From NCBI GenBank assembly GCA_017507595.1, contig JAFWAM010000102.1, positions 1 through 5,876 of the forward strand: a stretch of DNA of 5,876 nt. Reading direction: 5' to 3'. The notes beneath the pieces are model-generated. The model was not told the DNA's origin and made no database searches. It worked only from the letters and a program-made list of their open reading frames with translations. The stretch is from Clostridia bacterium. GTDB taxonomy: Bacteria > Bacillota_A > Clostridia > Christensenellales > Borkfalkiaceae. Position numbers and translations under genes: made by a program. Positions 4,839 through 5,876 of the stretch are shown here, piece by piece. Each line of letters opens with the position of its first letter. Within the stretch, counting starts at the first letter, position 1.

Positions 4839-5876
4839 ATGAGAACTACAAGACGCGGATTTGGCCGCAAAGTCGTACTGTTTGGTATTGCAGTTTTCAC
4901 CGCAATCGCCCTTACGGCAACCGGCTTTGCCGCATGGTTAATTTCTAACGACGCACAAAACCAGCAGGCAGGCAACATCTCCGGCGCCAGCGTGCAGGAG
5001 GCATCCATCAAAATCACCATTAACATCGCCCCCAGCGAAAAGTTAATGTTTGCCCCCAAGGCAGACGACCACACCGGTCAGGTACGTCACGACGGTAACG
5101 AATCCGTTTTTGAAGACCTTGAGATTTCATCCTTACAGGGTACGGTTACCGGTATCGACAAGATGGGCAACCTTTCAATCAGCATCAGGATCCCTGACGC
5201 GGTTTTATACGCAGCAGGCTACACCTGGACCGTTGAGGACGGCACAAGGGTATACGGCTTTGACAAGACCAAGGCTTTCGTTTCCTTACCCGGCTACGCA
5301 ATGGACGTTGAGGGCAACCCCATCCCCAAAATTGAAAACGGCGTTTTAACAGACAACTACACCGCAGCAGTTGACTTCGTAAGGCCCACGGGCTCAGTTT
5401 ACGCAAGCGTAGCCTCTGCAGTAGAGCCTGAATTTTCAATTGCAGTCGGCGACAACAACACCCTTACCTTCGTTTCTCCCATGAGCTTCGGTTGGGGCGT
5501 TGCATTCAACAGCTTAAACCCCGGTGTTTATTACGATACCGACGTTGAAACTGAGGTTGACGGCGTACAGGTTATGGCTCCGCCCGAAAATTGCACCAAC
5601 GTCATTACGTCCACCCTTAACATTATGAACGCAATGATGTACAACGTAAATCTCGGCGACGTAGAATACACCGAAGAAAACGCTGACCTTACTTCAACCG
5701 TATGGACCATCGACTTCGCCGGTGAAGAGGTTGCTGCCAAGGACTTTGTTCTTCCCACCTCTGAAAACGGTGTTTTAAAGACCATCGGCTCACTTGACAA
5801 GATCGTTATCAAATCATCCACCAACGGTGTAACCGAAGAATACAAGCCTCTTGTTGAAGGTACTGATGAGCTCGAC
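4839..5876 (+). CDS. Exported TasA/CalY-like protein with SipW-type signal motif (gene D, partial)
   Basis: The frame is open from ATG at 4839 to the right edge: 346 codons, no stop. AGGAGG precedes it. Residues 2-11 are basic (RTTRRGFGRK), then a hydrophobic helix at about 12-28 ends in TGFAAWLISND (28-38). Next come QQAGNISG and SIKITINI (56-63). This arrangement closely follows the TasA pattern of A-A-aromatic, a short polar segment, a Gly-containing turn and the first beta-strand. At 207-229 is NTLTFVSPMSFGWGVAFNS followed by LNPG, carrying the WG-x-x-F motif of gene C, then YYD (231-233). The remainder is beta-type sequence with one Cys (252). Codon use is uniform, with Asn almost always AAC, unlike the middle of gene C. 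It is probably co-transcribed with C. An exported surface or matrix subunit is inferred; the C-terminus and any anchor lie outside the window. Confidence 0.9.
   Translation, partial: MRTTRRGFGRKVVLFGIAVFTAIALTATGFAAWLISNDAQNQQAGNISGASVQEASIKITINIAPSEKLMFAPKADDHTGQVRHDGNESVFEDLEISSLQGTVTGIDKMGNLSISIRIPDAVLYAAGYTWTVEDGTRVYGFDKTKAFVSLPGYAMDVEGNPIPKIENGVLTDNYTAAVDFVRPTGSVYASVASAVEPEFSIAVGDNNTLTFVSPMSFGWGVAFNSLNPGVYYDTDVETEVDGVQVMAPPENCTNVITSTLNIMNAMMYNVNLGDVEYTEENADLTSTVWTIDFAGEEVAAKDFVLPTSENGVLKTIGSLDKIVIKSSTNGVTEEYKPLVEGTDELD

Noticed and set aside
5185..5845. Minus-strand frames opposite gene D
   Set aside because: The products are Arg/Leu/Ser-rich, as expected for antisense frames, and gene D has a start, ribosome site and signal motif.

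Overview
The window reads as bacterial DNA using the standard genetic code, with strong Shine-Dalgarno sites (AAGGAGG, AGGAGG) and consensus SigA/sigma-70 promoter hexamers. Protein genes are of moderate GC with frequent AAC, GAC, GCC, CTT, TTA and AGG codons, while the intergenic DNA is AT-rich. This fits an uncultured Bacillota lineage (Bacilli or Clostridia, possibly gut-associated). That assignment is inferred from style; no taxonomic marker gene is present.

Layout: four surface-protein genes in two divergent pairs. On the minus strand are a large Ig-like-domain protein (gene A, from 1622 leftwards, cut by the window edge) and, upstream of it, a 277-residue protein (gene B, start best placed at 2736, stop at 1903). 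On the plus strand are a 390-residue protein (gene C, 3615-4787) and, 51 bases later, gene D (4839 onwards, cut by the right edge). About 880 bases of regulatory DNA (2737-3614) separate the pairs. It holds three good promoters, several inverted repeats and a set of helically phased direct repeats. The 280-base gap between B and A carries a degenerate 38-base direct repeat.

The unifying theme is the N-terminus. All four proteins start with a basic stretch, one hydrophobic helix and a motif G-[FV]-A-[AK]-W-x-I at its outer end (SVGFAAWMITSPIVG in B, SVGFAAWIITSPIAG in C, TGFAAWLISND in D, GVAKWNI in A). This lines up with the end of the SipW-type signal peptide of TasA/CalY biofilm-matrix proteins (GGTWAAFND in Bacillus subtilis TasA). 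B and C also share a C-terminal region containing VLPK followed by an aromatic beta-strand, and C and D share a WG-x-x-F motif. I infer a locus of TasA-like exported or fibre-forming subunits (B, C, D) alongside a large Ig-like adhesin (A). No signal peptidase, sortase or LPXTG signal is visible inside the window.

Regulation appears elaborate. Gene C has an extended -10 promoter preceded by four TTTCAC repeats in two 11-base-spaced pairs, resembling OmpR/PhoB-family response-regulator boxes. Further upstream, a plus-strand promoter (2981-3010) and a perfect-consensus minus-strand promoter (3249-3277) face each other across about 225 bases containing stacked inverted repeats.
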